64,000 nt of DNA from Flammulina velutipes (Eukaryota > Basidiomycota > Agaricomycetes > Agaricales > Physalacriaceae), in the NCBI GenBank assembly GCA_011800155.1, contig CM022378.1, forward strand, positions 1,426,001 to 1,490,000, given 5' to 3'. The notes beneath the pieces are model-generated. The model was given only the letters and a program-made list of their open reading frames with translations. It was not told the origin of the DNA and ran no database searches. Position numbers and translations under genes: made by a program. Positions 12,386 to 22,886 of this stretch are shown here, in pieces; position 1 is the first letter of the stretch, and every line of letters begins with the position of its first letter.

Positions 12386-12884
12386 TGATAAATTTGACTT
12401 AAACGATCCCTCTTATTGAGGTTCCTTGAGTTACTTCTACACCTACTTCAAAATTGCACGAAAGCCCAAAGCCAGTAACGCGAACCCCGCGCCTAGCCAA
12501 AGCTCAAACGATCAAGAACAAATCAGCCGTAGAGCTAACTTGGGTGAAAACTCAAGTGCTCCAGTTGAAAGAGAACTCCGACACGAACGACCGCCTCCAG
12601 GCGCATTATTCGACGGAACTAAAGCTCAACGTTTAAAACACGTTCAGTCTCAAAAAGCCCAAGCAAATCCATCAACGGATACAGGCTACCCACCTGGATA
12701 TATACTATCCACGATCCCTATTTTCCCTAGACTACCTCGGATTATTCCGAGTCCTAGTCCTTTACCGAGTTTAACCCCCTCTCCCAACGAACTTCCTCAG
12801 TTCGATAACCTATTCCCAGTCACTCCGCATCCCTTTCTTGAACGATTAAGACAGTCGATTCCCCTTGGAAGACCATTATTCCCA

Positions 12885-13328
12885 ATGTCAGACCAAGGAG
12901 ACAACGAAGATGGGGCAAGAAGACAGGAAAATCCCGTGCCTCCAGTGGCAGCTGGTTATGTTAACCAGTTAAGCGCAGAGACACAAGAACAGATAGCTGG
13001 GAAACGTATGCCCGTTCCCGGTGCCAAAGATACACCAAGATTCAAAGGCGATAATATTAGGGACTTCCTAACTAGTTGCGAGTTCTTATTCTACGGCAGG
13101 GGCATCATGAGCCCTACAGCCCAAATCGAGATAGCAACTTTGTATGTGGGATATGAAATTAGACGCCAATGGGCGGCTTTACCCGAATATTCAGCCGGAG
13201 ATTGGCAAGCCTTCAAGAACGCAGTACAAAAACTGTATAACAAAGGCGACCAAGATAAAGAGTTTACTCTTGAAGAAGTCGAAGAAGTCACTCGCCACTT
13301 TCGGGCAAGGCGATCGCAACTAAGATGA
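12885..13328 (+). CDS. gag: Gag, N-terminal portion (capsid region)
   Basis: The frame is open from about 12426 (no ATG), and the first ATG in frame is 12885 (MSDQGDNED). It encodes a capsid-like segment: PRFKG, then DFLTSCEFLF, then RRQWAALPEY and DWQAFKNAV. This is the usual start of fungal gypsy Gag. The frame stops at 13328 (TGA) while Gag-like sequence carries on in the -1 frame from ATG 13325, with the stop and start overlapping as ATGA. It is either a one-base lesion or a frameshift/reinitiation site. The 5' leader from 12386 to 12884 is long and proline-rich in translation. Confidence 0.7.
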   Translation: MSDQGDNEDGARRQENPVPPVAAGYVNQLSAETQEQIAGKRMPVPGAKDTPRFKGDNIRDFLTSCEFLFYGRGIMSPTAQIEIATLYVGYEIRRQWAALPEYSAGDWQAFKNAVQKLYNKGDQDKEFTLEEVEEVTRHFRARRSQLR

Positions 13329-14320
13329 GATTGATGGAGTTCAGAAGAGAGGTAGTCCACAAACTACAGTATCTAATTGATATTGGAGATGTTACTCAAA
13401 AGACGGTGTTGAATATGTTACAGTATTGCTTTGCTGGTCCAGCATGGGCAGCAATATACACCGACTTGCGGGTTTTACCGATCCCACCCAACAATCCTCT
13501 TGGACAAAGATGGACCTTAGTTGACGTGGTCAGAGTAGCTGAAAAATACTTAGAAGAAGTGGAGACGTTCGGAGGAGCCCCTGTAGTTAATGGAGGTGCT
13601 ACCAACGAACGCGAGTTAGTAACACCCTCCACTGCTCGAGTAAAGATTGAAGATATGCACGATCAAGTGGCCAGTATCAACTCACTCACGGATACCTTGA
13701 AGGCTTTGGAAAAAGCACGACAGGACGAAATGAAAGAGATGGAGAAAGCCAGACAAGAAGATACTCGGAGGATGATGAACCTCATGGAACGGATGTCAAC
13801 GGCCAGACAAGTTCAAGTACAGCAGTATCCCACCCAACAAATGGGATACCCACAGTACATACAACAAAGTCAACAAGCGCCATATCCCGTGCAAAACTCG
13901 GGATCCTCCGCACCCAAAGGCTTAGTCCCTATGCCTGCGAACTTCTTACCCCAACGCAGACCAGCTGCTGTGAACGGGAAGTGCTTCTTCTGTGACGAAC
14001 CCGGACATTTCCTTATGGAATGCCCGGAAAAGAACAAACTAGAGAAGGAAGGCTGGATTTACAAACCAGCTAACTCGAACTGGTATTTCCTGCGCAATGG
14101 AATTTCTCTTACACGAAACAAAAATGGACCTAATCCGCTCGAGCAAGTGGCAAAGTTCCAGAGAGAATCGGGATCTACTCTACCAGAAACGCCACAGGTG
14201 CAAGCATATGAAGGAATCCAACAGGAGGACTTCTTTGCTCCATCTGGAACGATTGACACATCCATATACCAACAGCAGTCGATGGTCGATCCCGCGTATT
14301 CAAGGGAGGATTTCGATTAG
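13325..14320 (+). CDS. gag: Gag, C-terminal portion with CCHC zinc knuckle
   Basis: This continues Gag: EFRREVVHKL, then a helical, charged coiled-coil stretch rich in E/K/R (about residues 115-165), then a Q-rich linker. A zinc knuckle follows at about 13981-14023, CFFCDEPGHFLMEC (C-x2-C-x4-H-x4-C), which binds the genomic RNA. The frame is shifted -1 relative to the upstream Gag ORF. It ends at 14320 while the protease frame is already open in parallel, so Gag and protease frames overlap. Confidence 0.8.
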   Translation: MRLMEFRREVVHKLQYLIDIGDVTQKTVLNMLQYCFAGPAWAAIYTDLRVLPIPPNNPLGQRWTLVDVVRVAEKYLEEVETFGGAPVVNGGATNERELVTPSTARVKIEDMHDQVASINSLTDTLKALEKARQDEMKEMEKARQEDTRRMMNLMERMSTARQVQVQQYPTQQMGYPQYIQQSQQAPYPVQNSGSSAPKGLVPMPANFLPQRRPAAVNGKCFFCDEPGHFLMECPEKNKLEKEGWIYKPANSNWYFLRNGISLTRNKNGPNPLEQVAKFQRESGSTLPETPQVQAYEGIQQEDFFAPSGTIDTSIYQQQSMVDPAYSREDFD

Positions 14321-14493
14321 GCTCGAGGACGGACGGAGGTTCGTCTGAAATACTGCGACAGCGAACCCTCCCTCCTGAGAGCCAAAATACTCAGCATCGT
14401 ACAAGAAGTCATAGCGCGATAGAAAAGGAAAAACCAGAAGAGCCTGAACCAGTTGAATCACAAAAGAAGATACCTCAACCCAGAGGTCTAAGA

Positions 14494-15525
14494 ATGGAAG
14501 TAGTGATCCCTACTCGACAGAAACAAGTAAAATTCGTGGAGCCACCAGTGGCGGAAATAGACGATGAAGAACCCGACTTGAGTGAGATACTTGAGGAGGT
14601 ACTGGAAGGACCAGAACCCATAGAAAGTCGCAAGGCTGAAGATAAACGGGAAAATCCCGCTAACGCCACGGAAGAAGCCGCAGTAAAGAAGGAAGTAGAA
14701 AAACATAAGAGCTACCAACGCATATCAAAGCTAAAGGATCTCCTTAGTCGGAATCCCGGATGGCGTTCTCTATGGAAGAAACTACTCCCCGAAGAACTAT
14801 TGGCGACTAACGAGGCTTGGCAGAAAGACCTGTTAGAAAACTTAAGAGCAAAGAACGTTAAGGTCAACCAGCAGACAGTTGAATCCGACGAAATCCCGGA
14901 ATATCACGCAAGTGAAGATCCTATGTACTACTCGGTTAACTTACAAAATTCGAGTCAGCTACCTCTAGGATCAGTGGTATGCCATGATTTGGTCGAACAA
15001 CTGTTTAACCATACGGGTTACGCTGGCCCATACCAACTACCACGATCAAACGTTGCAGCTGAAAGTGCTGACCTTCGAACCCTATGGCCCACGATCTTTG
15101 GGGCCGGCAAGAAGGAAAGTCTACTTGATAGCGGGTCCCAAATTGTATCGATGTCGTTAAAAGCCGCGCTTGAATTAGGAATCCCATTCGATCCTTCATT
15201 CAACATTATTATGGAAAGCGCCGACAAAGGACAAACCCGCACTGCAGGCTTAGCCAGAAACGTAGCATTTGACTTTGGTGGGATAACGTTCTATCTACAA
15301 GTTCATATCATCAGAGACCCTGCATACGAAGTCCTTTTAGGACGACCCTTTGATGTGATCTCGAGTATCAATACGACTACCCTTAAAGATGGTGCTGTCG
15401 TAGCGACTATAACAGATCCTAGCAATGGGAAGAAAATCACTTTGCCTACATACAAAAGAGGGCAAATGCCTAGGTATCAGCAACCCGCGGCTATACCGGT
15501 TTTTCTGCAACACTCGAGGAATTGA
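14494..15525 (+). CDS. Retropepsin-like aspartic protease region
   Basis: The first ATG is at 14494, but the same frame is open back to about 14300, upstream of the Gag stop, so a Gag-protease fusion by -1 frameshift is possible. The N-terminal half is acidic and linker-like. The protease core has LLDSGSQIVSMS (catalytic DSG) at about 15122-15157 and the flap/partner strand YEVLLGRPFDV at about 15319-15351. It ends with TGA at 15525. The next frame is open from about 15474, giving roughly 50 nt of overlap with the RT ORF. Confidence 0.8.
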   Translation: MEVVIPTRQKQVKFVEPPVAEIDDEEPDLSEILEEVLEGPEPIESRKAEDKRENPANATEEAAVKKEVEKHKSYQRISKLKDLLSRNPGWRSLWKKLLPEELLATNEAWQKDLLENLRAKNVKVNQQTVESDEIPEYHASEDPMYYSVNLQNSSQLPLGSVVCHDLVEQLFNHTGYAGPYQLPRSNVAAESADLRTLWPTIFGAGKKESLLDSGSQIVSMSLKAALELGIPFDPSFNIIMESADKGQTRTAGLARNVAFDFGGITFYLQVHIIRDPAYEVLLGRPFDVISSINTTTLKDGAVVATITDPSNGKKITLPTYKRGQMPRYQQPAAIPVFLQHSRN

Positions 15526-18500
15526 TCGAAGATCAAGGAGAGGTTGCTCTAATCCTAAGTGATCAAGGGTCTCAGGGGATACATTTGGTGGAAACCTATG
15601 TGCCCGGAGATTCCCGTTCAACTTTCACAACCGAAGCCGTTACGAACCTATACCTAAGAAAATCCACAGAGGGTATTCACAATGCAGTTAAACCCTTGCG
15701 CAATGAATATCAATACGAAGAACCGCCTGTAGCATACGATAGCACAGGAAGGGAATTTCCGGGGAATCAACGGAAAATTCCACGCAAGAAGATAGCGGGC
15801 TTCCATAAACATGGAAACCTGTCTAATACGATAGAAACTTGGAGTCAGCCTTTAACAGACGATCAAAAGTATCCTCCAAGTTTTGAACAGGACTTAGCTA
15901 GCCATCAGTTGGATACAGCGAATATATTCTACGACGTTCCCACAGAACTAAGTAAAGTGTTTAGCAATCTAACGGTTACACTATCTCCTGACGCATGGGG
16001 CTCAGAACAAGTCAAGTTCCTGGAGCAGGTCAAACAAAAGGCAGCTCCTGTACAAGTACTAGCTTCAAAGAAATATAAACCAGTGGCGTTGAAGGTCAAA
16101 CCACACTTAGGAACCTTACCAGACGAGTTCAGAATTGTGCGAAACATTGTAGGCGATCCCCTGGAGGGAATGCCTGTATTGAATCCCAATCCACCTAAGT
16201 TTCAACCCACCGGGCGATACACGGAAGAACGAAGAGAACAAGTACAGAAGGACCATACCGGAAATTTCCTATGGCCTCAAGAACGAGATTTGATAGACGA
16301 CCTCATGTGTAAGCAGAATGAAGGCTTTGCATGGGAAGAATCAGAGAAGGGAAGATTCCGGGAAGACTTCTTCCCGCCAGTAGACATGCCAGTCATACCT
16401 CATGTACCATGGGTACTAAGGCCAATCAAGATTCCTCCGGGAATCTTCAACGAAGTCTGCGCGATAATAAAGAACAAGCTGGACTCCGGCGTGTATGAGC
16501 CTTCGAACTCGTCATACAGGTCGCGTTGGTTCTGTGTAGTTAAGAAAGATGGCAAGAAACTTCGATTGGTCCATAGCTTAGAACCATTGAATGCAGTTAC
16601 TATTGCGCATTCAGGCTTACCTCCCGCCACCGAAGAATTAGCGGAAGCGTTTGCTGGAAGAGCTTGTGGGGGTACCCTAGATTTGTATGTAGGGTACGAT
16701 GAGCGACACTTAGCGGAAAAATCCAGAGACATGACAACGTTCTCTACTCCGTATGGGGCATTACGACTCAAGACCTTACCCATGGGTTGGACGAATTCAG
16801 TACCCATCTTCCACGAAGATGTTACTCATATTCTCAAAGACGAAATACCAGCCTTTACTAGGCCTTACATAGACGATGTACCAGTTAGAGGGCCAGCTAC
16901 TAGGTACCAAGATAAAGATGGCAACTACGAGACAATCCGTGAAAATAACGGAATCCGCCGATTCGTATGGGAACATATGATCAACATGAATAGGATCATA
17001 CAACGCATGAAGTACTCGGGGGGAACCTTTTCTGGGCATAAAGCTATCATTTGCGCGAACGAAACCGTAGTAGTAGGTCATACCTGTTGCTATGAGGGAC
17101 GTAAACCGGCAGAAGAACGAGTCAAAGTCATATCAGATTGGGTACCTTGTGAATGCTTAAGAGACGTTCGTTCCTTCCTTGGAACCGCAGGCGTTTTCCG
17201 AACGTTTGTGAAAGACTACTCTAAGAAAGCACTGGCAATGACCAGGTTGACAAGAGATGGTGTGTTGTTTCATTGGGGAGAAGAAGAACAAGCCTCGATG
17301 GACTCATTAAAGAGAGCCCTTGAGACAAGTCCCATGCTGAAGCCCTTGAACTATGATTGGGATACTCCGATTATATTATCGGTGGATACCTCTTATATGG
17401 CGGTAGGATTTTATCTTAGTCAAGAGGATCCTGAAGACCCTAAGAAACGTTACTATGCGAAGTTCCTATCGATTACTTTGGATGAGCGTGAGGCTAGATA
17501 CTCACAATCAAAGAGGGAGTTGTTCGGACTTCATCGCGCATTAATGGCGTGCAAGTACTATCTATTAGGTTGTCGAAAGCTGAAGGTAGAAGTCGATGCA
17601 AAGTACATTAAGGGAATGCTATCAAACATCGACTCCCTTACCAACGGGAACCTACAAAGATGGGCAGAGGAGATACTCATGTTTCACTTCACTTTGGTAC
17701 ATGTACCTGGAAAAGTCCATGGTCCGGACGGACTGAGTCGAAGGGTGCCTGCACCTGAAGACATTATCATACCCCGTCCTCCAGGAGATGAAGAAGAAGA
17801 CGAGCTGCCTAGCTTTGAGTATGAAGAACCTAACGACTTAGCGGACGAGGACAAGCCTCTCCCCTTCGAGGACTTCAAAGATGCTATAGATACTAAGACA
17901 GGTTACCTGCAAGAAGTACGGGAAATTCCCGTAAGTTTACCGGAAAGCTCAGTAAACGACTTCGAGCAGCCCTCAGAAGAATACCGCGCTACTCAACTAG
18001 CAGCAATGGCGGTAGAAGACCTTGAGAAATGGGTAGCAATTGATGAGTTTCCGGACTTAGAAAGGTCAAGTAGAGAAGCTCTATGGGAAACTCTCTTGCC
18101 ACACGTTGAAGCTTGCCTACGCAACAGTGAATATGAAACCGAAGAACTATCCACCAGACAACTATCAACGTTGAAGGACTGGGCATCTAAGGATTTCTTC
18201 ATTGCGGGTGGGAAGTTATACAAGAAGCACAAAGAAAACAAGCACCGTCGAGTCCTCTTAGTAGGAAAACGATTGCCAGTAGTGACTATAGTACATGATA
18301 AACATGGCCATAAAGGACAATACTCAGTTCGACAATTAGTTGGCAAGAGGTTCTGGTGGCCAGGCATGGAAGACGACATGAACTGGTTTGTTAAGACTTG
18401 TATTCTTTGCCAAAAACGACAGAAGATTATCATCCATAAGGAACCTACGATTACACCAACACCAGGAATATTTGAGACTGCTTTTGTGGACACATTCCGA

Positions 18501-19466
18501 ATGCCGAAATCAGGCGGGAAAAATCCGAAGATCAAAAAGTATGACGGCTATAATGCTGTCACAGTGGCTCGATGTGGACTTAGTGGTTGGCCGGAAGCAA
18601 GGGCCTTGATCAACGAGAACGCGGATACTCTAGGAGACTGGCTCTTCGAAGATATCCTATGTCGTTGGGGATGTATAAAGCAGATCATAACAGATAATGG
18701 TCCTGCTATTAAGAAAGCGATGGTTCATATTGAAGCCAAGTATGGAGTCAAGGGTATCCTTATTACGCCGTATAATAAACAGGCTAATGGGAAGGTCGAA
18801 CGCGGACATTGGGACATAAGACAATCCTTATTCAAAGTCTGTAGGGGAAATCCCGAAGAATGGCCGGCATACCTACACGAAGTACTATGGGCAGAACGAA
18901 TCACTGTTAAACGAACACTTGGACAGTCACCGTTTTACGCGGTAACAGGATGTGAACCCATCCTACCGTTAGATATAAACGAAGTGACTTGGTTAGTGGA
19001 TATTCCGGACTCCTTAGTGTCGCATTCAGACTTGATAGCGTTTCGTGCACAACAGCTCATTAAACACAAAGAAGATGTGAAACGTATGAAGCAAAGAGTC
19101 ACAGATGCCAAGATTCGAGCAGCGGCTAAGTTCATGGAAGATCATAAGAACAGAATGCCATCTCACAAGTTCAAAACTGGTGAACTGGTATTAGTCCGAA
19201 ATACTAGGATTGAAGAGGAACTCAATCACAAGTTCAAAGAACGATTCATGGGTCCATACGCCGTAGTATCGCGTACGACTGGTGGAAACTATGTCCTATG
19301 TGAGCTAGACGGATCCTTACTCAAAGATAAGATTGCGCAGTTTCGGGTAATTCCGTTTTATTCTCGGAAAGACCCTGGCTTCTTAGGAGACTTGTTCTTC
19401 AAGAGACTACACATGATACGTGGCTCTGTAGGCAAAGTTATGGACGAATTAAACAAGAAAGCATGA
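15522..19466 (+). CDS. pol: Reverse transcriptase-RNase H-integrase polyprotein
   Basis: The order is RT, RNase H, integrase. RT shows VKKDGKKLRLVHSLE, the palm Asp in LDLYVGYD, PMGWTNS and the YIDD catalytic box (16867-16878). RNase H shows DTSYMAVG, SKRELFGL and VDAKYIKG. Integrase has the H-x-H/C-x2-C zinc finger (HDKHGHK...CILCQKR), then a DDE core (VDTF, ITDNG, GKVERGHW), and a GPY/F-type C-terminal module (RFMGPYAVVSRT). No chromodomain is present. All catalytic residues I looked for are intact, so the enzyme may be active. The ORF has no ATG at its start (first codon after the overlap is TTG at 15522), so it is probably made as a fusion by frameshifting from the protease frame. Confidence 0.93.
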   Translation: MIEDQGEVALILSDQGSQGIHLVETYVPGDSRSTFTTEAVTNLYLRKSTEGIHNAVKPLRNEYQYEEPPVAYDSTGREFPGNQRKIPRKKIAGFHKHGNLSNTIETWSQPLTDDQKYPPSFEQDLASHQLDTANIFYDVPTELSKVFSNLTVTLSPDAWGSEQVKFLEQVKQKAAPVQVLASKKYKPVALKVKPHLGTLPDEFRIVRNIVGDPLEGMPVLNPNPPKFQPTGRYTEERREQVQKDHTGNFLWPQERDLIDDLMCKQNEGFAWEESEKGRFREDFFPPVDMPVIPHVPWVLRPIKIPPGIFNEVCAIIKNKLDSGVYEPSNSSYRSRWFCVVKKDGKKLRLVHSLEPLNAVTIAHSGLPPATEELAEAFAGRACGGTLDLYVGYDERHLAEKSRDMTTFSTPYGALRLKTLPMGWTNSVPIFHEDVTHILKDEIPAFTRPYIDDVPVRGPATRYQDKDGNYETIRENNGIRRFVWEHMINMNRIIQRMKYSGGTFSGHKAIICANETVVVGHTCCYEGRKPAEERVKVISDWVPCECLRDVRSFLGTAGVFRTFVKDYSKKALAMTRLTRDGVLFHWGEEEQASMDSLKRALETSPMLKPLNYDWDTPIILSVDTSYMAVGFYLSQEDPEDPKKRYYAKFLSITLDEREARYSQSKRELFGLHRALMACKYYLLGCRKLKVEVDAKYIKGMLSNIDSLTNGNLQRWAEEILMFHFTLVHVPGKVHGPDGLSRRVPAPEDIIIPRPPGDEEEDELPSFEYEEPNDLADEDKPLPFEDFKDAIDTKTGYLQEVREIPVSLPESSVNDFEQPSEEYRATQLAAMAVEDLEKWVAIDEFPDLERSSREALWETLLPHVEACLRNSEYETEELSTRQLSTLKDWASKDFFIAGGKLYKKHKENKHRRVLLVGKRLPVVTIVHDKHGHKGQYSVRQLVGKRFWWPGMEDDMNWFVKTCILCQKRQKIIIHKEPTITPTPGIFETAFVDTFRMPKSGGKNPKIKKYDGYNAVTVARCGLSGWPEARALINENADTLGDWLFEDILCRWGCIKQIITDNGPAIKKAMVHIEAKYGVKGILITPYNKQANGKVERGHWDIRQSLFKVCRGNPEEWPAYLHEVLWAERITVKRTLGQSPFYAVTGCEPILPLDINEVTWLVDIPDSLVSHSDLIAFRAQQLIKHKEDVKRMKQRVTDAKIRAAAKFMEDHKNRMPSHKFKTGELVLVRNTRIEEELNHKFKERFMGPYAVVSRTTGGNYVLCELDGSLLKDKIAQFRVIPFYSRKDPGFLGDLFFKRLHMIRGSVGKVMDELNKKA

Positions 19467-19933
19467 GCTGATGGTAGGGATACCATCATATAAAGCTTGT
19501 GGGGGATATAGAGGCATTCCCGAATAACGAACGGAATTTACCAGGAATTTTCGATTTTACTTGGTACACAACGATACGTTCAAAATGTATTATCAAGAGC
19601 AAAGATAGTATTGCAGTAACGTTAAAGATATACTGCATACAAACCGTACAAATGATGAATATCTTTTCTTTAAGTAAAAGGTACCATTTCCGATGCGGGG
19701 TTGGGGAAATTCCCCACAATCTAAGATAAGATCCCGAAGAGCTAGGCCCATCAGAAGCGGAATGGCCCTTTCCATTTCCGGAGTTGATCGAGGATCATCG
19801 GACCGGTTCCGTGATGGTGAACTTAAAAGAGAAAATTTGAGAAAAACGACCTCATACTTCAACCACCATCGCAGCGACGCGACATAGCCAAAACGCGACC
19901 TAGATCTACGCGATAACTACTCTTTTGTACACA
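19467..19933. other. Spacer between pol and the sense accessory gene
   Basis: This is AT-rich non-coding DNA with a GGGAAATTCCCC-type palindrome near 19704 and an everted CCG/CGG pair near 19519. It is a plausible location for a promoter or splice signals of the downstream accessory gene, but no specific element can be named. Confidence 0.4.
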
Positions 19934-21808
19934 ATGTCGACAGTAAACTTCTTTGAATTGGATTCCCGACCCAAGGCGCTCGCATACGAGCGCCGCCACT
20001 TTTCTAAAAACGCGATCCGAAGACTTCGTTTCATTCCCGGCAATTGGCGGACTCTGCCGGTCTGCCACGTTCCGGAAGACTATCAGGTCTTCTGGAGACA
20101 GTTCGAGAAGGCCGCCGATGAATTCAAACATTCGGCCGTTAACAACAATGTCTGGTTGGAGCAAGTCCTTACAAGGGCTTGGCAACTATACGAGGAATTG
20201 CCAGATGTAACGGTAAGATAAAGATCACGTCGGCGGAGTCCGAGAATTTAACGGAATAAAATTAGACAAGCGAAGACGAAAGTGAAGAGGAAGGGAAGGT
20301 GGAGAAGAAGGCAGTAGTAAAAGAAAAGACCGTCAAGGTAAGTTTCCTTGAGTCGAACGGGTAAATTCCGGGAAACTCAATGGGAAAACCTTAGACGCCT
20401 GAAGGTAAAGGTGAAGATGCCAACGACGAAGAGGTTGGCGAAGAAAACGACAAGACCGACGATGAAGATGTCGGTCAAGACCAAGACAAAGCCCAGGAAG
20501 CAAAGTCCAAAGACAACGTCAAGGTAAGAACTGCTAAGATCCAGATTCCGATGTATTCAACGGACTTGTTATAGGACTCGTCAAGCGGCGAGAGCTCGGA
20601 CGACGAAGAGGCCGTCAAGGCTATGGCCGTAGCAAGGACCAGCGAAGCTGAAGAGGACTCAGGATCCGAGGGTCCTGAAGAAGACAAGCGAGTCGACAAG
20701 GTACGATACCAGATTATAGTAAATTCCGCTAAAGTTAACGGAATTTGTTAGGATCAGGAAGATCAAGAAGGAGAGGAAGCGCTCTCCAAAGAGCAAGATG
20801 TAAGTAGCTTCAAAAAGGGGGTGAAAGCTACATTACAGCTAATACTATCTACGACAGAGCGAGGAAGAGGATTCCGGGAAGCGCAAGGAAAAGTCCGCGC
20901 CAACCCCGGAAAGGTCTCCAAGTTCAGAGATCCCGCGTCCCCCTCCCCGAAAGACGAAAGCCGTGCCAAAGGCTCCAAGTCCCAGGGTAGTGGTACCTCG
21001 ACCAGTTCGAGCTCCGATGCAGATGCCTCCCATGGCAATGGTAAAGCCTGCTAAGGTTCCAATGGCTAAGCCGGCCCAAGGATCCAAGCAGATGCCCCTT
21101 CCACCCATTGCGAGGCCCTCGCAAGAAGAAATCGAGGGCTTAGGGAACCAAAAGCTGTCAAAGCTATCGAAAATGGCAGCTCCCGCGGCGACTCCGGTAG
21201 AGGACCCGGAGATGGCGTTTATACGAGCGGTGAGCTTTCGCGCCAAGCAAGCGAGAATGGAAGATGACTCCGGACAGGAGGTCGTGGATGAAGAGGCACC
21301 TTCTCCCAAGAAGAAGGCCAAGACGACGAAGAAGACAACGACGAAAGCTGTGGGTAAGAAGGTGGCTCCAGCAGCCAAATCTAAACCTAGCGTCAAGTCG
21401 ACTCCGATGTCAAAACCGGACTCGCCCGCGAAAGTCAAGGGAACGAAGAGGACTCGCGAAGTAGAAAATGGCGACGCAGATGGGAGCAGTGGTGAGGATG
21501 ATGGAAATGAAGACGAAGAACAGCAGGAGAACGACTTCGAGCCGAACGATGGTGACTTCGAGCCCGACAACGACGATTTCCAACCCTCCGACGAACCAAC
21601 GGACGATTCCGAGGAAGGGTCGGAAAGTGAAGGGCCTGCGAGAAAGAAGAGAAAAACGGCTAAGGGCGCCGTACCATCAGCCAAGAGCAAAGGCAAGCGC
21701 AAGGCAAAGGAGCCGATTCCAGCAGACAAGCTTTGGAAGTACTCTCAAGTACTTTGCAAGGACTGTCTCAAGAAAAACAAGGAGTGCAAGTACGCGACCC
21801 CAGGCCAG
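19934..21808 (+). pseudogene. Sense accessory gene of the gypsy element: acidic zinc-cluster protein, N-terminal part (broken by KDZ insertion)
   Basis: It has six exons and five clean GT-AG introns: 20213-20265, 20338-20394, 20524-20574, 20701-20751 and 20800-20857. Exon 1 encodes a compact domain (MSTVNFFELDSR to about VTR). Exons 2-5 encode short E/D/K-rich blocks, mostly ending in a Lys codon before the donor. Exon 6 is P- and K-rich with nuclear-localisation-like basic runs. It ends in CKDCLKKNKEC (C-x2-C-x6-C) just before the KDZ transposon begins. The second half of the Cys cluster, CIRCQVMKLKC, resumes at 33425 beyond the insertion. Before insertion it probably made a nuclear DNA-binding protein. 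Introns in sense orientation within a retrotransposon are unusual. Confidence 0.7.
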
Positions 21809-21812
21809 GCTG

Positions 21813-21900
21813 TAATACTAGGGGTATAAAAGTGGTTATAGCCTCAGACCCGTTTTACAGCAGAGGTGGTTATAACCACTCCAGAAAAGCGGGTTTTTAA
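21813..21900. repeat. Left end and subterminal palindromes of the KDZ element
   Basis: AGGGGTATA is followed by GTGGTTATAGCC and then a perfect palindrome GTGGTTATAACCAC at about 21867-21880. Matching units occur, inverted, at 33279-33375 near the right end. These are probably the transposase recognition sites. Confidence 0.6.
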
Positions 21901-21975
21901 ATACCTTAAAAACTACCCAATCTAGTGGTTGATAATGTCATTTAGTTATTAAATCATTTAATAGTATTCAATATT

Positions 21976-22740
21976 GTCCCGGCACTTTCCGGATATCCCC
22001 AGAATGGCGGGGGGCGGGCAGGCAGCTTGCATTGGGCGGGATCCCGGGCCCCCACCTCTGAAATCCCATAATCCCACAGTAGATCTCTTCAATACAAGTA
22101 GAAGCACCGTTCTTTTATACTTAAAACGGCCTGGATGCGCTGGATGCGCCACGGATGTATACATTCCGGCACTTGCCGGATATGGTTGGTAGGTGGCGGG
22201 CGGGCGGGATCCCGGGCCTCTACCTCTGAAAATTTATCTTATTACAGTAGAACTCTTCAATACAAGTAGATTGCACTGTTTTTTTATACTGAAAACGGCC
22301 TGGATGCGCTGGATGCGCCGGATGCGCCACGGATGTATACATTCCGGCACTTGCCGGATATGGTTGGTAGGTGGCGGGCGGGCGGGATCCCGGGCCTCCA
22401 CCTCTTAAATCCTATATACCATGGTATAACTCTTCAATACAAGTTGAATGCACTTTTTTTTTATACTGAAAACGGCCTGGATGCGCTGGATGCGCTGGAT
22501 GCGCCACGGATGTATACATTCCGGCACTTGCCGGATATGGTTGGTAGGTGGCGGTCGGGCGGGATCCCGGGCCTCCACCTCTTAAATCCTATAATACCAT
22601 GGTATAACTCTTCAATACAAGTTGAATGCACTTTTTTTTTATACTGAAAACGGCCTGGATGCGCTGGATGCGCTGGATGCGCCACGGATGTACCCATTCC
22701 GGCACTTGCCGGATATGGTTTGGTTGGCGGGGCGGCTGGC
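21976..22740 (+). repeat. 178-bp tandem repeats in the left end of the KDZ element
   Basis: CCGGCACTTGCCGGATAT recurs at about 21978, 22165, 22343, 22520 and 22698, giving a period of 177-186 bp. Each unit contains GGATCCCGGGCC and a short array of GGATGCGCT/C nonamers whose copy number rises from two to three along the array. No coding potential is apparent. Subterminal tandem repeats are common in large fungal DNA transposons. Confidence 0.85.
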
Positions 22741-22886
22741 ATTGGGCGCGACTATGTAAAGTGATACTTGCAATAAAAACACAGCATCAAGATGCCAATT
22801 ACACTCACGGATACAAGAAACTACAAGCCTATTATACAGAATTACAAGAAAACACGTGAGGTATATATTTGTCCAAAAAAAGAGAG

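Noticed and set aside
15522..19466. A chromodomain at the integrase C-terminus
   Set aside because: The C-terminus ends with a GPY/F-type module and a short tail; no aromatic-cage or W-E-P motif is present.
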